Source: Puccinia triticina
Taxonomy: Eukaryota; Basidiomycota; Pucciniomycetes; Pucciniales; Pucciniaceae
Reading direction: 5' to 3'
Length of the DNA stretch: 64,000 nt
Assembly (NCBI RefSeq): GCF_026914185.1
Contig: NC_070565.1
Coordinates: forward strand, 6,386,001 to 6,450,000
The notes under the pieces are model-generated. The model had not been told where the DNA came from. It ran no database searches and worked only from the letters and a program-made list of their open reading frames with translations. A program made the translations under genes and the position numbers. Below, in pieces: positions 46,301-60,825 of the stretch (positions are counted from its first letter, which is position 1; the number at the start of each line of letters is the position of its first letter).

Positions 46301-48313
46301 TTGTTGATTTAAATCGTTTTGTCATGAAAGTTGGCAATGGCTGGATCGACATTCGTGACGAGTCCATTCGATTGTATGTCAAGTTTAGAATTGCATTATG
46401 TAACTGGGATGAGGGGGCGATCCATATTTCCACAATGTCCCTGCTAGCCCCACAGGAGTGAGAATGGTAATGAGACAGCTCATTGCGGAAATCCACGGAG
46501 GCAATTCATCTCTTCTGGACGCACAAGCGACCGTCGAGAGCAATGCAACGGGCATTTTGGCAATATTCGACGAGGGCGACGTAGATCATGTGAACGATGC
46601 ATGCTACTGATATCCATCCACAAGACTGCGAGCGAAGCCCGAATTCGACATTGGTGAAAAATGAGGGGCATAAACATGATTGAAGCTTACGGAAAGAGCC
46701 GACGATAACTGCTTTCGAGGGTTCAGGAGCGCTGACCCGTCCTCGATGTGACTTCGCAGCAGCAATCTCTTGGCGACGGTCAGGATGGATCGCAGATGCA
46801 ATCTCTTGGCGACAGTCAGGATGGATAGTAGAAGCAATCTCTTGTCGACGGTCAGGATGGATCCGATGATCGAAGCAGGGTTCACTTGGGTCAGGTTGCA
46901 ATTTTTCTTGGTTTATGGATCGGCCGTCAATGTCACTATCTGAAGCATGAGTGGCTCGAGAGTCCATGGGGTTTGATTGGCCGTGATGGTCATCCATCGC
47001 CGACTTGCTAGTATCGTGATGTTGTGACGGTTCTTGAGGTTGAACGCGGTGGTGCTGGTGGTCATGTGACACCGTGTTGCGAGAAGGCATTGATTGTTCA
47101 TCCAATGGCCGTGAATGGGCGCAAGCTTGGACATCAGACCCTTCTTTTTGGGGCCTGCTGGCCAGAGGCAAATCAGTGGATGAGCCCACGACATCTTTTT
47201 TGGAGAGATTGCTTCGGCTTGGATGAGTACGGCTTTCTGTTACTTCTTGAGCAGGTTGCTGAACTGCAGCCTTAGAAGCCACCTGTGATATCCAGAATGT
47301 AAGCATGACGACAAATGATAGTATCCCAGGCTTGGAAGCACACCTTGAGAGTAGGTTTGGTTGGTCTGGCACAAGCTGGTTCGGTGGGCCGATTCCACTG
47401 GCTTGTTCGAGTAAGAGCATTGACGTAGTAAGTTTTTTTACTGCCTTTAGAAATCCTGGAAATCCAACCCTCGGGGAGCTCAGCGGAAGCTGGGTCAAGA
47501 GATGGTTCAGCTGGTTTTTCAACGTCTTTAGCTTCTTCAAACTTCTCACGCTCAGTAGCTGGCTTCGATGTGCTCAAAGGGTTTGATGCTTTCTGATCGG
47601 TATCCCGATGGGCAGTTGTTATTCGCGTCGATAAGCTTGCCGCGGGATGCTTTGGATCGGGTTTAGGAATCAGAGGATCACTAGAATGAGAGGCAGCTGC
47701 TACAGCTTGGAGACGGTCGGGTGGCATGTACGAGGCTCTTTCGCCAGGTCTTGGACGGTCGATGGGTGGTTTGTGACGAGACGGAGCGGTAACAGACGAG
47801 TGTGCGGCATGGCGGGATCCATCATGAAGACGTGAACGCCGGTCTGGATGAGGGGCTGAAGGATCGGCGGAGCGCGAAACTGGTTGGTGGTTATGCTCGC
47901 GGTGAGGTGGGTGAGGAGGATTGGTTGTCCGAGAAACAGATTCGTGGCGTCGCCTCTCAGAACCGTTGGATTGATTGTGGGATACACTCTTGGGATTACG
48001 GCTGTGAGGTGGGGAAGAGGGTCGATTTTGACGGACGCTCCGACTGCAGAGGGATGGAGGATGCTTAGGAGCGTGTGACTGATGGGTTAATCGGAAAGAA
48101 TTGATAGAGAAGATAAGACTGACGTGGTAGATTCTGCGGCGGAGCTCGAGCGGTTGGAGACAGGCCGGCCATCGTGATCGGAACCGCCCAATGAGATCAC
48201 ATCCAAACCATCATCTGGGGGGGAAGCTTATGCGTTAGTGAGAGGTATGCAAAGGGGGGTTCTTGGAACTGCTCACCGTCTTCGCCGAAGTCAAGGACGT
48301 CTTCTGGGTCCAT
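43315..48313 (-). CDS. Large disordered WW-domain protein (about 1300 aa)
   Basis: Ten exons on the minus strand: 48313-48277, 48214-48124, 48043-47344, 47282-46691, 46226-46044, 45930-45344, 45251-45008, 44923-43812, 43742-43590, 43518-43315. Summed length 3903 nt closes in frame with TGA. It starts MDPEDVLDFGED. One WW domain lies at about 232-263 (LPEGWISRISKGSKKTYYVN, then TSQWNRP; W236, W259, P262), a module that binds proline motifs. The rest is Pro/Ser/Arg/Asp-rich and apparently unstructured, with three 11-residue IHPDRRQEIAS-type repeats (46745-46870) and about eight GPDYPR repeats (45585-45735). A basic cluster KRSRRNP suggests a nuclear signal. WW proteins of this shape often act in transcription or splicing, but no specific function can be assigned. 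Intron 4 is long (464 bp) and could hide an exon. Confidence 0.8.
45585..45735 (-). repeat. 18-bp coding minisatellite
   Basis: About eight in-frame copies of an 18-bp unit (plus strand GTCGGGTCCTCGTGGATA) encoding YPRGPD hexapeptides within exon 6 of the WW-domain gene. The unit length is a multiple of three, so copy-number change keeps frame. Confidence 0.9.
46745..46870 (-). repeat. 33-bp coding repeat, three units
   Basis: Three tandem copies encoding HPDRRQEIAS-type 11-residue repeats in exon 4 of the WW-domain gene, differing by a few substitutions. Confidence 0.85.
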
Positions 48314-50285
48314 GTGATGCCAAGTGGAGGGGATGTCTTCTGATCGAGGGCCGCGTGACAGACGGTAGATGGGGTCAGGATGGTGGAGATGGCTCAGGCG
48401 GGTGCGACCGGCGATGAGTCGATTGAGAAGTCCGGAGAAGTTTTGGAGGAAAAGTAGGAGAGAAAGGGCGCAAGGCAACAGCGGAAGGCCGGAGGGGGGA
48501 AAGCAGGGCAAAGCTTCAAAATTCATTATCGATATACAGAACCCCCGACGACACCCCGACCAAACCCATCAAACGCCGATCGATCGGGCGGCCGGACGTC
48601 ATCTGACGATCGGATAAATTCAATTCAATCTCTCGGTTTCAGCCTGTTTCAGCTGCTTTTGGAAACCTTCCACAATTTTGGAACACAAAACATTCTTTCC
48701 CACAGGCTCAGCAAGCCAACATCACATCTACATTTCAAACACCTTTACATTGGGCGCCAAACTTTTGGTCATCCCTACGTCCTGACGGCATTCTTGACCT
48801 AGGATCCTGGGGTGAACAATCAAAAATCAGTCAGTTGGCCAATTTGTAAATAAACTCAAAATCTGTTGAAAGCACTAGTTCTAAACTGAGTTTTGAACCT
48901 TTATTGCCTTGGCTGTTAGCCAAAGAAAAAAAAAAAATCTTTGGCTAAAAGCCAAAAGACAACGGAGCTGGGGCACTAGAAATGGAGCTGGGTGAGCTGA
49001 AAAAAAACACCCATCCCAGCAATACACCTAGTATAAATTGGATTGTATTGTTGTGCCAGTTGACAGTTTTTTGATGCATGTGAATTGTATTGGTCTTCAG
49101 ATACAATACCAATACAGTGTATCAGATGTGAAACCAATCCAATACCTGTAACCAAGAAATACTGATATGTGTATTGGATTGATTGCACCATTGTGCATAT
49201 CAATGTCACACCTTGCCAAGTGTTTTCAGAAGACAGCCCTAACCCCTAACCCCTGAAGTGCCAATAAAATACCAAGGAGAGAGAAGTATTTTTACATTTT
49301 CTTTTTGCAGTGAGCTTGGTATTCCAGGTGAAATTGATTATAATCTGAGACATCAATTTATCATTCAACTTTTCATCATGCAACAAGATGCCGGGCAGGT
49401 TTACATCATTATGCTTGGTCAAAGTACTCCTAAATTATGGCAGGGGCAAAGTATGTAGCCCTAAAGTCAAGTGAAACACAGCTGGGAATACAGGGAGTAA
49501 GAACTATCAAGAAGAATTTTATAGATAGCAAGCAGCTGGAGTGTCTCCTTGATTTGATGTCAGGGCCTTGAGAAGTATCTCTTCTGGTGCTGGTCATCAA
49601 GCATGTCTACACTGCAAAAAAAACTGTGTCAAATGTGAGCAGTTGACATGTGGCAACTCTGAGGAAGCTTGTGGTGTTACACCAGCCTTACTCAAGGTTT
49701 GACTCAACCCAAGCTTCAATGCACAGTCACTGTGGACCTTGCACAGTGACTGTGCAAAAAAAGGCGCTTCTGCATTCATGTGGAGTTACAATGGCAGCTT
49801 GGCTTGAGTATCCTGCATGTCAACTGCAAGCAGTTGACCAAGTTATTTTTGCAGTGCTATACACATATTCTTGAGGGTCATTCAAACCCAAACATGAAGC
49901 TTCAAAACATAACCCACTGCAAATCAAACTTGCTTAATGGGGTGAGACTGGAGCCCTGTTTTGACATCCAGCAACTCTAATGAAACTTATGGTGTTGCTC
50001 AGATTTTATTAGTACACTAGCTTCCATGTACAGCCCATGTCAAAGTACTGCAAATGTCAACTGCACCCAGTTAATCAAGTTTTTCTTGCAGTTTTCACCA
50101 TAGCCTGACAGGTTTAAGAGATTCAGTAAATGATACTTCTTCATTCACATGTTCATGTAATCCATTACATAAAATTCACCAGAAGAATGGTTAGTTTCTG
50201 GTTGTTTGTAAGTAAGCACAGGCGTGTGGATAAAATGAATAATGCGTTTCGGATCATTCCATGCATCGTTTTTGGAGAGGTTCGT
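48314..50285. other. Intergenic region between WW gene and citrate carrier
   Basis: Promoter side of the WW gene, then AT-rich sequence. A hairpin built on TTGGCTGTTAGCCAAAG and CTTTGGCTAAAAGCCAA lies at 48911-48957. A short inverted-repeat unit lies at 49610-49856, with partial repeats to 50095. No gene recognised. Confidence 0.55.
49610..49856. repeat. Inverted-repeat unit, possible MITE remnant
   Basis: Left CACTGCAAAAAAAACTGTGT followed by AGCAGTTGACATG is matched inverted by CATGTCAACTGCAAGCAG and AAGTTATTTTTGCAGTG. A third related end (CAACTGCACCCAGTTAATCA) lies at 50058-50077. Confidence 0.45.
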
Positions 50286-52006
50286 CTAAATTGAAATGCC
50301 TCCTAACATCTTGATCACTGAGAAAAATCAAGACAGACAGTCAGATTGAAGATCCTAGTAAAAATTGTAGGAGAGAAAAAGGACGGACCATTTTCATAGA
50401 CAGTGAAGACGATGCCACCACTAAGACTCAATCGGATTAGTCTGGGTGTAGTTCCTTTCCAAAATCGGGAGATTCCTTCAAACTTAAATATTTGATAAGC
50501 GCAATCAAATGAGTTAGAATATTTAGCTTTTGCTTCGAGAGACTGCATCCGAGTCTTAATCACGCTGAGTAATCGGGTGTCGGTAGATGGAGCGTATCAG
50601 TTAAAGCATCGTAAATCTTTTGTTGTTGCGTGCAGAGTCACGTTCTGCTCACTCTAATGGCATCGTGCAATATACTGTCACTACTCCCGCTACTCCCCCT
50701 ATCGCGAAGGTCATGAAACTTGGTAGCTGTTGTCCGGATCGAACATTTCCTTGAAAGAGTGCTTTCAATGAACTGTAAGTGGAAAATCTGACTGCTGAGT
50801 TCGCTCCTTGTCGCATCATCTTGAATTTTTATTCAATGTCCATGCGTATTTCGGGAGGGAAGTGAAGCCAAATTTGAACAAATTTCAGCGATAATGCTGA
50901 GAGAGTGGTCAGATGCAGGGAGAGAAGTGCAGAGAAGGAGGACAAACAACAGGAAACAAGCCCCGATATATCCCTCCCATACCTTCGAGTTTGATGATTT
51001 CTTTGGTACCTTGAACGAGTCCAGTGAATCTAGGATTAGGCTTCATCGATTCATTAACCAGTTTAGTTTTGATGGTTTCCGAAGGAGTGACTGCCAATAA
51101 GGCCTCGAACATTCCCGCGCCTAGTCCAGCTAATAATGACCTTGGGCCAGTAAGTTTTCCCTTTCGGTAATAAAAAAACGTGATTTCAGCCTTGCAGATC
51201 GATCAAAAAATGGCATCTGAAGATTTTGAAAGAAAGGATGCATACGTCTTGGTCCACTAAAGCCTTCTTGAATTTCTCATAACTAAAGAATCTGACTCCG
51301 GCTTTTAGACCATTACCGATCACTAGAGCTGAGCATCCAGAGTAGAGTCCTCTGACTCCATCTTTTGCTACTGTCGTCTTCAATATTTCGATCGGTCCCG
51401 GTGGCTTGAAATATTTGTGTTTCGATGAGATTTCAAGTTTGAATTTATTTATTGCGGGGGATGGTAATGAGGAGGTTGATGGGTTGAAAACCGTCGTGAA
51501 TATGTATTGCTCTGTTTTCTTCGGTTGGAAAAGCCGTTTGGCGGGATATTCGACCTGAAAATTACGTACCTTTCCGACTGCCGTTGCGGACCTGAATTGG
51601 GATCGGGTCTTTACAAATTCGGTTGGATACTGATTGTGGGCGTTTGAGAATTATCGGGGGGAAACGAAAACGCTAGACATCAGAGTGTGATGGCGCCCGA
51701 AGGTGTGGTTCGATGGATGGTATTGGATGTCAAGAGAGTTTGAGTTGCTCGTCAATTATCTTCCTAGGCTGTATGTGGCTAGCCTCAAGAAAACAAAAAT
51801 GAAGGATCCTGACGGTAACGAATCCTTCGATCGATCCGGCGAGGGCACCAGCGATAAGCGAGGCGGCTGGATTAGCCCGTTTGTCTCCAGTCTACAGAAC
51901 AGGGTTGCCGCGAATTGGGAAGCAATGGAGCTCAGCACAGTCTTGAAAACTCCAGAGCGTTCAGGATAAGCTATTCTACCTTGGAAGTACTCGATGAGGA
52001 AGCCAT
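50286..52006 (-). CDS. CTP1: Mitochondrial tricarboxylate (citrate) carrier
   Basis: Inner-membrane carrier exchanging citrate/isocitrate for malate, supplying cytosolic acetyl-CoA. Seven exons on the minus strand: 52006-51980, 51891-51814, 51554-51246, 51160-50948, 50819-50653, 50564-50389, 50317-50286; 1002 nt closes at 333 aa. It starts MASSSSTSKTGDKRANPAAS, then LIAGALAGSIEGFVT. Repeat 2 has AVTPSETIKTK and repeat 3 MPLDVIKTR, the standard carrier signatures. GLYSG, IYRGLFPV, FWKGTTPRL and LSGGIVFTVYE match citrate carriers closely. The first signature, at the exon 2/3 junction, reads TVEYPAKRL and departs from the usual Px[DE]xx[KR]. The ORF ends NVIKMLGGISI. The acceptor of exon 4 could lie 24 nt upstream without changing frame. 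Confidence 0.92.
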
Positions 52007-52355
52007 CCTTTCTGCTATGTAGCTGGTTGGTCGATGGCGTCGTCGTTCGTGGGTTGTTGTTGGTCGAGCTCAACACAGCTGGCTTCCCAAGTCCGCGTTT
52101 CCTCTCCCACCCCCCACTTCCCCCATCGTCGATGGCCGACCGCGTTCCAGCCATGAGGTCATCAAAATACTCCAAACACTTCAAATCCAGTAAGTCCACT
52201 CAAGTGTTTCGTCTTCATGTCTGACGGGTCCTAGGGTCCCCCTTCCCGGTTCCGTGGCTTGGGCCGAGATACAGTGGTCAAAACCCTGCCCTCTACCATC
52301 TCAGAGCAGTCGTCCAATCCCATCCCCCCCGTCCACCACGCCTTTTACTTCCAAC
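52007..52355. promoter_or_regulatory. Compact divergent promoter between CTP1 and PUT2
   Basis: The two mitochondrial genes start back to back, 150-350 bp apart depending on the PUT2 start. The stretch is pyrimidine-rich on the plus strand after 52090. An ATG at 52153 opens a short basic frame (MRSSKYSKHFKSS) before a GTAAGT donor, which could be a targeting exon, but its phase does not join any acceptor I can see. Confidence 0.5.
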
Positions 52356-54852
<2,497 letters not shown>

Positions 54853-56500
54853 ATTGTTGTGGGGTATCTGGTAGCATTGAGGAAGCCCACTATCCCTCCA
54901 ACTTGGTCTAAGCAAGGGTGTGAAAATACATGCCCCCCGAAGATATTTGACACCTTCGGAATCACATTTTTTCGTAATTACCGAATCACCTGGCCGTCCG
55001 CTGAAAACGCCTTGAACATTGGACCGCGTGGATACAATCACTGCCTCCCTTTCCATTATTCCGGCTTTGCAACATGGAGTTTGATCTAGCAAATTTCACT
55101 GCTCGTTTCTGTCACAATTACTTGAACAGGGCTTCAATTAGATGTACAAGCAATTCACGAGGATTTCCGAAGTATGTAATTCAAATTGGCTCCCATGCAT
55201 GTAGTCCAGTCGCCCCCCGAAATCCCCGATACAGCCCTCTCGGGTCGGGGAGCTCGGCAAGGCTCGACACAGTTCTACCGCTGCGGGGGGGGGGGGGGAG
55301 GGGGGGGGGGGGGGACGGGCATCAGCAATGATCTTGAGGCAGCTTTAGCCTGAGGCAGAACCCTTTGATGTCTTCATCAAAGCATATATGTGTCAATTTT
55401 GACTCTATGATGAAAACTGATGGTTTTCCCAATGCCAGGGGTCTAAGGGCTTTCAGCCAGTCCAACTGCGTTGCTTATTTCTCTTCTCACTGATGGGTAA
55501 AAATAGAGATCCTGCGGCCGGCCCATCACTGAGAGGCTTGTGTTGATCTGGTCGGAGAGAGTCATGTTCGAAGAGATGCAGTCCAGCCTGACCAGTGACG
55601 ATGACAAAACAGGCAAAAGTCTGACATAGCAGCTCAAAGAACTTCGGGGTACATATGCATGTGATCCAAAATAGTTTCCTTTTCAGTTTAGAAAAGGAAA
55701 ACCAGGGATTCCTAGTAAACCGGGGTCTGGTGTGATTTCCACAGGACTCAAAGTACATACTTTGTAGCCCACCCAACTGTTTTACCAGTTTTACATTTTG
55801 CTCTGTTCCAGTCGCACTTTTCGCTTCCTCTTGATCCTCTCAAGTTTTTCCGCTAGAGGTTGCAGCAGCACACTTGCGAAATGGGTAGCTGCAGCCGAAC
55901 TTAACTAAGTCTCTCCTGGCCGCGAAGCGCCCGCCTCCGAAGGAGCAGCTTCCCTTTACCAATCTGAATTGTCGCCCGTCGGCCCAAAGTCAATGTGGAT
56001 CATTGACACGGCAAGCTCGGCGAACTTAGCGCCCGGGAAGGACTTAGTCGGAGGGGACCACAGCATGCTGGCAAGCTCGGCACAGTTGTCCGACCGCCAG
56101 GTGGGCCACCGGCGCTCAGCCTCACTGGTGCTGATGGTCGCTCACGGTGACGTTTTGCGCGTCGCCGCGCTTGGTCCTCTTACCGCTGAGCTTGTCAGTA
56201 GCATTGAGAGCACAGTCTCTTGACTTTTTTTTGAGGCTAGTACATATATAGCCCATCTTAGCCCATTCAAGTGAGCTCAGGCGCTATGTTACCCATTCGC
56301 CGACCTTGTCCTGTCCTAAACCTCATTTGGATGCAGCTTGATTTCTTTATTAGTCTAAGTCAGGCAGCTAGCCAATAAGACCACATCACAAGACCTGAAA
56401 TCAACTACCTCCAAAAGTTCTCCTTGTCCATTTCGCTGCCTGCATATTTTTTAACCTTTAGACAATTATTTTGAAGCAGCTCACGCGTTAGGTCGAGCGA
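54853..56500. other. Intergenic region with G-tract and hairpin motif
   Basis: Contains a G-run pair at 55286-55314, an end of the hairpin-TIR family (AACTTAACTAAGTCTCTCC at 55900-55918) without clear partner, and a GC-rich segment (55960-56220). An AG/TC-rich stretch precedes the GH16 gene start. No gene recognised. Confidence 0.55.
55286..55314 (+). repeat. Poly-G tract
   Basis: Two G runs of 14, separated by a single A. It could form a quadruplex, and length errors from sequencing are likely. Confidence 0.9.
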
Positions 56501-59500
56501 ATGTCTCAGTTCAACAGGAATCAAGAAAGCTCACAAGAGCCTGGTCGCCAACCGGCTTCTCCGTTGATCACCTCATTCAGCAACGGGGAGCCCTCTCGCT
56601 TGGTATCACCTCTATCAACTTATTCTCCGAATTCTTTTTTCCTCCAGAGAGAAAGGTCCAACAGTCCACCACAGTCAACCCGCGAATTACTAAACGCTTT
56701 TCCCTCGCCTCGAATTTCTTCGCCTGGTCAAGCTTTCCTATCACCCTCTCAGCCCTCTTCAACTCTGAGGAACTATCACAACGAAACGGCGCCTCTCAAT
56801 GTAGTCTCTGCGAGTCCTGCGGGGAGCTATCTTAATCGCTACTCACCGATCTCTGTGGACAACCCACCTGCAACATTTCCTCCCAACACCGGGCTTGGCA
56901 TGGCTGGTACGACGTATGGGGAACCGGATTTATCCCCTTCTGAGCAGCAAGAAGACATGCTCGATTATCTCCAGAGTCCTCAAGAAAACTCGCGAAATTC
57001 TCACCGTTTCACAGCGCAAGATATCGACAATTTTTACCAATCTGGTCTTCATTCGCCCGGTAGAAATTCAGAATATTCTGGCCAGAGGGATCGAAGCGAA
57101 TCTCAGGACTTTGATCATGTCAAGCGGCTTTCCATGATGCCGCCCCCGGAGCCAATTGAGATCCCAACGGCGGAAGATGTTAGGTTCGGAATCAAAGGTG
57201 CGAAAAGCGCTGGCTGGACTGAGGTTCGCCGTCAAAGTATGCTCCGACAAACATCCAACAACTCGAATTCGTCGAACCAAGGTTGGAGACAAAGCTTCTT
57301 TGGGAAATTCGGCAGCTCAGATGATGTGAGCAAGTACGCAGAGATACCTGAACCTATGGACAACGGCAGAAGCAAGGACACATTGGAGGAGCTTCAGGAC
57401 TTTCCTGCGAGGAAAGAATCGTCGTTGTCTATCATGGTAGAACAGCCTAACCTTGCCAGATCGCACGACACTACCTTTGTGATGAATGTGGATCACGATC
57501 TAGCTAATCCATCTGCGAGTTTCATGCGACCTATCAGTATGGCTGGGGACCAAAATCTCCAAATGATGCGCGGGGACAGGCTGGACCCGGTGAGTTGAGA
57601 CAAAAAAAAAGCCTAGCTTCTCAGAGAGCCGGAATTCTAAGCAGAAATTCACTTGAGTTGAAACAAAAAAAAAGCCTAGCTTCTCAGAGAGCTGGAATTT
57701 TAAGCAGAAATTCACTAATCAGTCATGTCTTTTTTAACAGAACCCCACCGCCATGCGTTTTTGTCCGCCTCTGAATAACTCTGAATCGTTATCTTCTGTC
57801 CGTGGCAGTACGGCAAGCGTTCTCTCCGGAAATGACTCTGGTCTTTACAATAGATTTGGTCACTCGAGAATGACGGAGGATCTTTCAATCAGAGATAAGG
57901 AAGATGAGAAACGCCTAGGATATTTACCCCACAATCTCGACGTGTTTGACTTTCGGGAAGCGGAGGTGGACGACGCCCTTCACGACCCAGGTCCCGTTCT
58001 GCCCCGGAAAGGCGTCGACCGCATGATCGTCGAAAGCAAAGCGGTCTCAGGCGAAACTGATTGGTTATCTGTTCGAGGCTGGCTGAACGCAATCGGCCTG
58101 GGAATACTAGCAATCACCCTGGTGTCTTTGTTCGCTGGGTTTCCAATCATCGATTATTTCATCAAACATCCCATCGGGACTCTTGGGGGCTTCAATCTTG
58201 GGGGTATCAACGCCACTGGACAGGTGCCGCAAATACTTGGCTTCCGAGGGTTGATTGATGCTGATACACCGCGATCGGCTAGAACGAGGAAAGGCACGGA
58301 TGGAAAAGACTATCAACTGGTTTTTTCAGATGAATTTAATCAAGACAATCGTACATGTAAGTTATTTCTTGCTTTGAAAACCTCAACTATCTAAGACATG
58401 AATGTCACAAGCGCGAGTCATTGAAGCTTCTCGTCGCTGCTTGAATCGGTGAATGCATTACTGAATTGATATTATTTATCTGAAAATTCGTTGGTGTCTT
58501 CCATATAGTTTGGCCGGGAGACGACCCATATTGGGAGGCAGTGGGTGAGCTCCAATTTTGAGCTCTTTCCCGCATGTGGAGAAAAGAGGTTAACAAACTA
58601 CTTCGAAATAGATCTGCACTATTGGGCTACTAATAATCTTGAATGGTACGATCCCGATCAAATCACAACTCGGAATGGATCGTTGGTGATTTCTTTGGAC
58701 AAAGTGGCCGATCCATCAATGAATCACAACCTCGACTTCAAAGGGGGCATGCTGCAAAGCTGGAATAAATTTTGTTTCACAGGGGGCATCATAGAGGCTT
58801 CGATATCTTTGCCAGGAGACCCAAAGGCTGGTGGATTTTGGCCTGCTTTTTGGACGATGGGCAACTTGGGGCGAGCTGGCTACGGTGCATCACTAGATGG
58901 CACATGGCCGTATAGTTATGACAGCTGCGATATAGGCACATTGCCCAACCAAACTGATCCTAAAACCGGAGGACCTATTGCTGCTCAAACAATGGGGGAT
59001 CCCTACCACGATAATGTCTTGAGTTACTTACCGGGTCAGCGTTTCAGTCGGTGCACATGTCCAAAAGCATCTGGAAAAAACTATCACCCGGGCCCGAAGC
59101 ATCCTGATGGTACTTGGGTGGGAAGAAGTGCACCTGAGATCGATATGTAAGCTTGATGGGCTGGGGTAAAATAATACTGGACGAGCTCGGTAGTTGACCA
59201 CTGAATATTTTTGGAACGTCTTTAGTCTTGAAGCAATTACCGATCCAAAAACCAAGTTGGGACAAATCTCGCAATCTGTGCAGTTAGCTCCGTATAACGC
59301 CAATTATCGTATGGTGAGCATCCAAAAGTGCCGAAAGGAAAAATCACAAGCTCTTCTTTGTTTTCGCACTCCAAAACGTGGATCTGGAACCCACACAAGC
59401 CATGCCACCTCTATCTCCTGTAGAACAACCGCACCCAGGGATATGTGAAAGTAGCCGACAATTCATTCGAAACAGTCATGAATCCATACACAGGAAACAT

Positions 59501-60309
59501 ATATCAACAAGCCGCCTCTGGCCTTAGTAATACCGACCAGGTAAGCTTGTTATTTTTGAAATTCACTCCGGTATTTTTTTAACACAACATTAAAACACGG
59601 TTTTCCTTTCATCCTCAAGACATCATACGATGGTAAGGGATACGCAAGCTACGGATTTGAATATGCCACTTCAGATTCAGCCAATCCATTCATCACGTGG
59701 ACCCAGAAGGATCAGGTAAACGGAGGCTCAATATATTTTGAAAAATATTTCGTCAACTGACCCATCAATTTTTTTTGTTAGACCATGTGGCAACTCACTC
59801 CCGGGGCGATTGGACCAGATCCACTATCACAAATTGGACCCAGGGTGATTCCGAACGAGCCAATGTACATACTGCTCAAGTAAGCGTTTCGCTTTACTCT
59901 TTGATTTTTATTATTCCAAAGTATTGCTAAGATGATGCGGTTTTCCTTTCATAATTGAAGCCTTGGGATTTCGGCGACGTTTGGAGCGGTTGATTTGAAA
60001 AAGCTAGGTCTTCCAGCGAAGATGAGGGTAGACTGGGTTCGAGTTTATCAGCCGGCGGGTACACCCATTAACACAAATTGTAGTCCAAGTAACTACCCGA
60101 CCGCCCAGTACATCCAAGACCATCAAGCAGCTTAGTGAGTTTTCATGTAGCTTGAGCGATGATCAAATTGATTTGCTGAGAATGTGTTCTTTCTGTGCAG
60201 TATGAATCCCAACTTAACTACATGGGTACAATACCAGCAAGCCCACGGAGATAACACTGGAAACGCTAAAACTGGCTTTCCTAAAAATAAACTCCTTGAT
60301 ACATGTTGA
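56501..60309 (+). CDS. SKN1: KRE6/SKN1-type beta-glucan synthesis protein (GH16)
   Basis: Type II membrane glycoprotein of the secretory pathway needed for beta-1,6-glucan in fungal walls. Exons: 56501-57589, 57741-58356, 58509-58544, 58612-59146, 59226-59313, 59424-59540, 59620-59715, 59782-59879, 59961-60134, 60201-60309; 2958 nt closes at 985 aa. The Ser/Pro-rich cytosolic N-terminus (about 1-475) is followed by one transmembrane helix (about 478-505, LNAIGLGILAITLVSLFAGF). The lumenal GH16/SKN1 domain begins FSDEFNQDNRTFWPGDDPYW and DLHYWATNNLEWYDP, with GFWPAFWTMGNLGRAGYGAS and the catalytic ExDxxE motif as EIDILE (E756, D758, E761). It ends in TWVQYQQAHGDN and a Cys at the C-terminus. 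The product reads as intact. Confidence 0.94.
57591..57715 (+). repeat. Tandem duplication inside SKN1 intron 1
   Basis: Two 62-63-bp copies containing an A-run then AGCCTAGCTTCTCAGAGAG and AAGCAGAAATTCACT, with three or four differences. They lie between the donor at 57590 and acceptor at 57740, so the duplication roughly doubled this intron. Confidence 0.88.
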
Positions 60310-60825
60310 ATACATTATTTTCCATTTGAAGGATGGCTGATGTTAAATCTGAGCTAGTTCTTCATTCCTTTCTTAACTCAATCCAGCCCCTCTTTTAAAA
60401 TGTATACCCTGTTTTGTATTCAACTCAACATCTATTTATCATCAGCAAACTCCAAATATGTTTTACTTATGATGTAACTTATCATGGACCCCTTGGTTCT
60501 ATCATTATTAGCATGTGCTTAGTGCTACTTTAAACTTTCACATTTCAAATAAAGATATCATCTGTATTTTTCTATTTATATATCAGAACTTATAATAAAT
60601 GTTTTTTTACTCAAAGTTGTACTCCCCAAATTTGGTTGCAAGTGCATGTGTGGCTTTCATTTTCAAATTTAAATCAATTTAAACCCCCTGTCAAATATTC
60701 TGCCCCATAGTTGAAGAATTCCAAGGGCTTCATCAGAAGAGATGCACAACAAGGGGGAATGGTGATTGAGCAATCAACTTGCTAGTGAATGTTATCCCCA
60801 CTTCCCCTCAAGTCACACCATTCAC

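Noticed and set aside
49236..49257. CCCTAACCCCTAACCCC resembling telomere repeat
   Set aside because: Only two or three imperfect units in mid-sequence; not an array.
55969..56223. 84-codon plus-strand frame in GC-rich intergenic DNA
   Set aside because: No family resemblance, no neighbouring exons, and adjacent to an element end.
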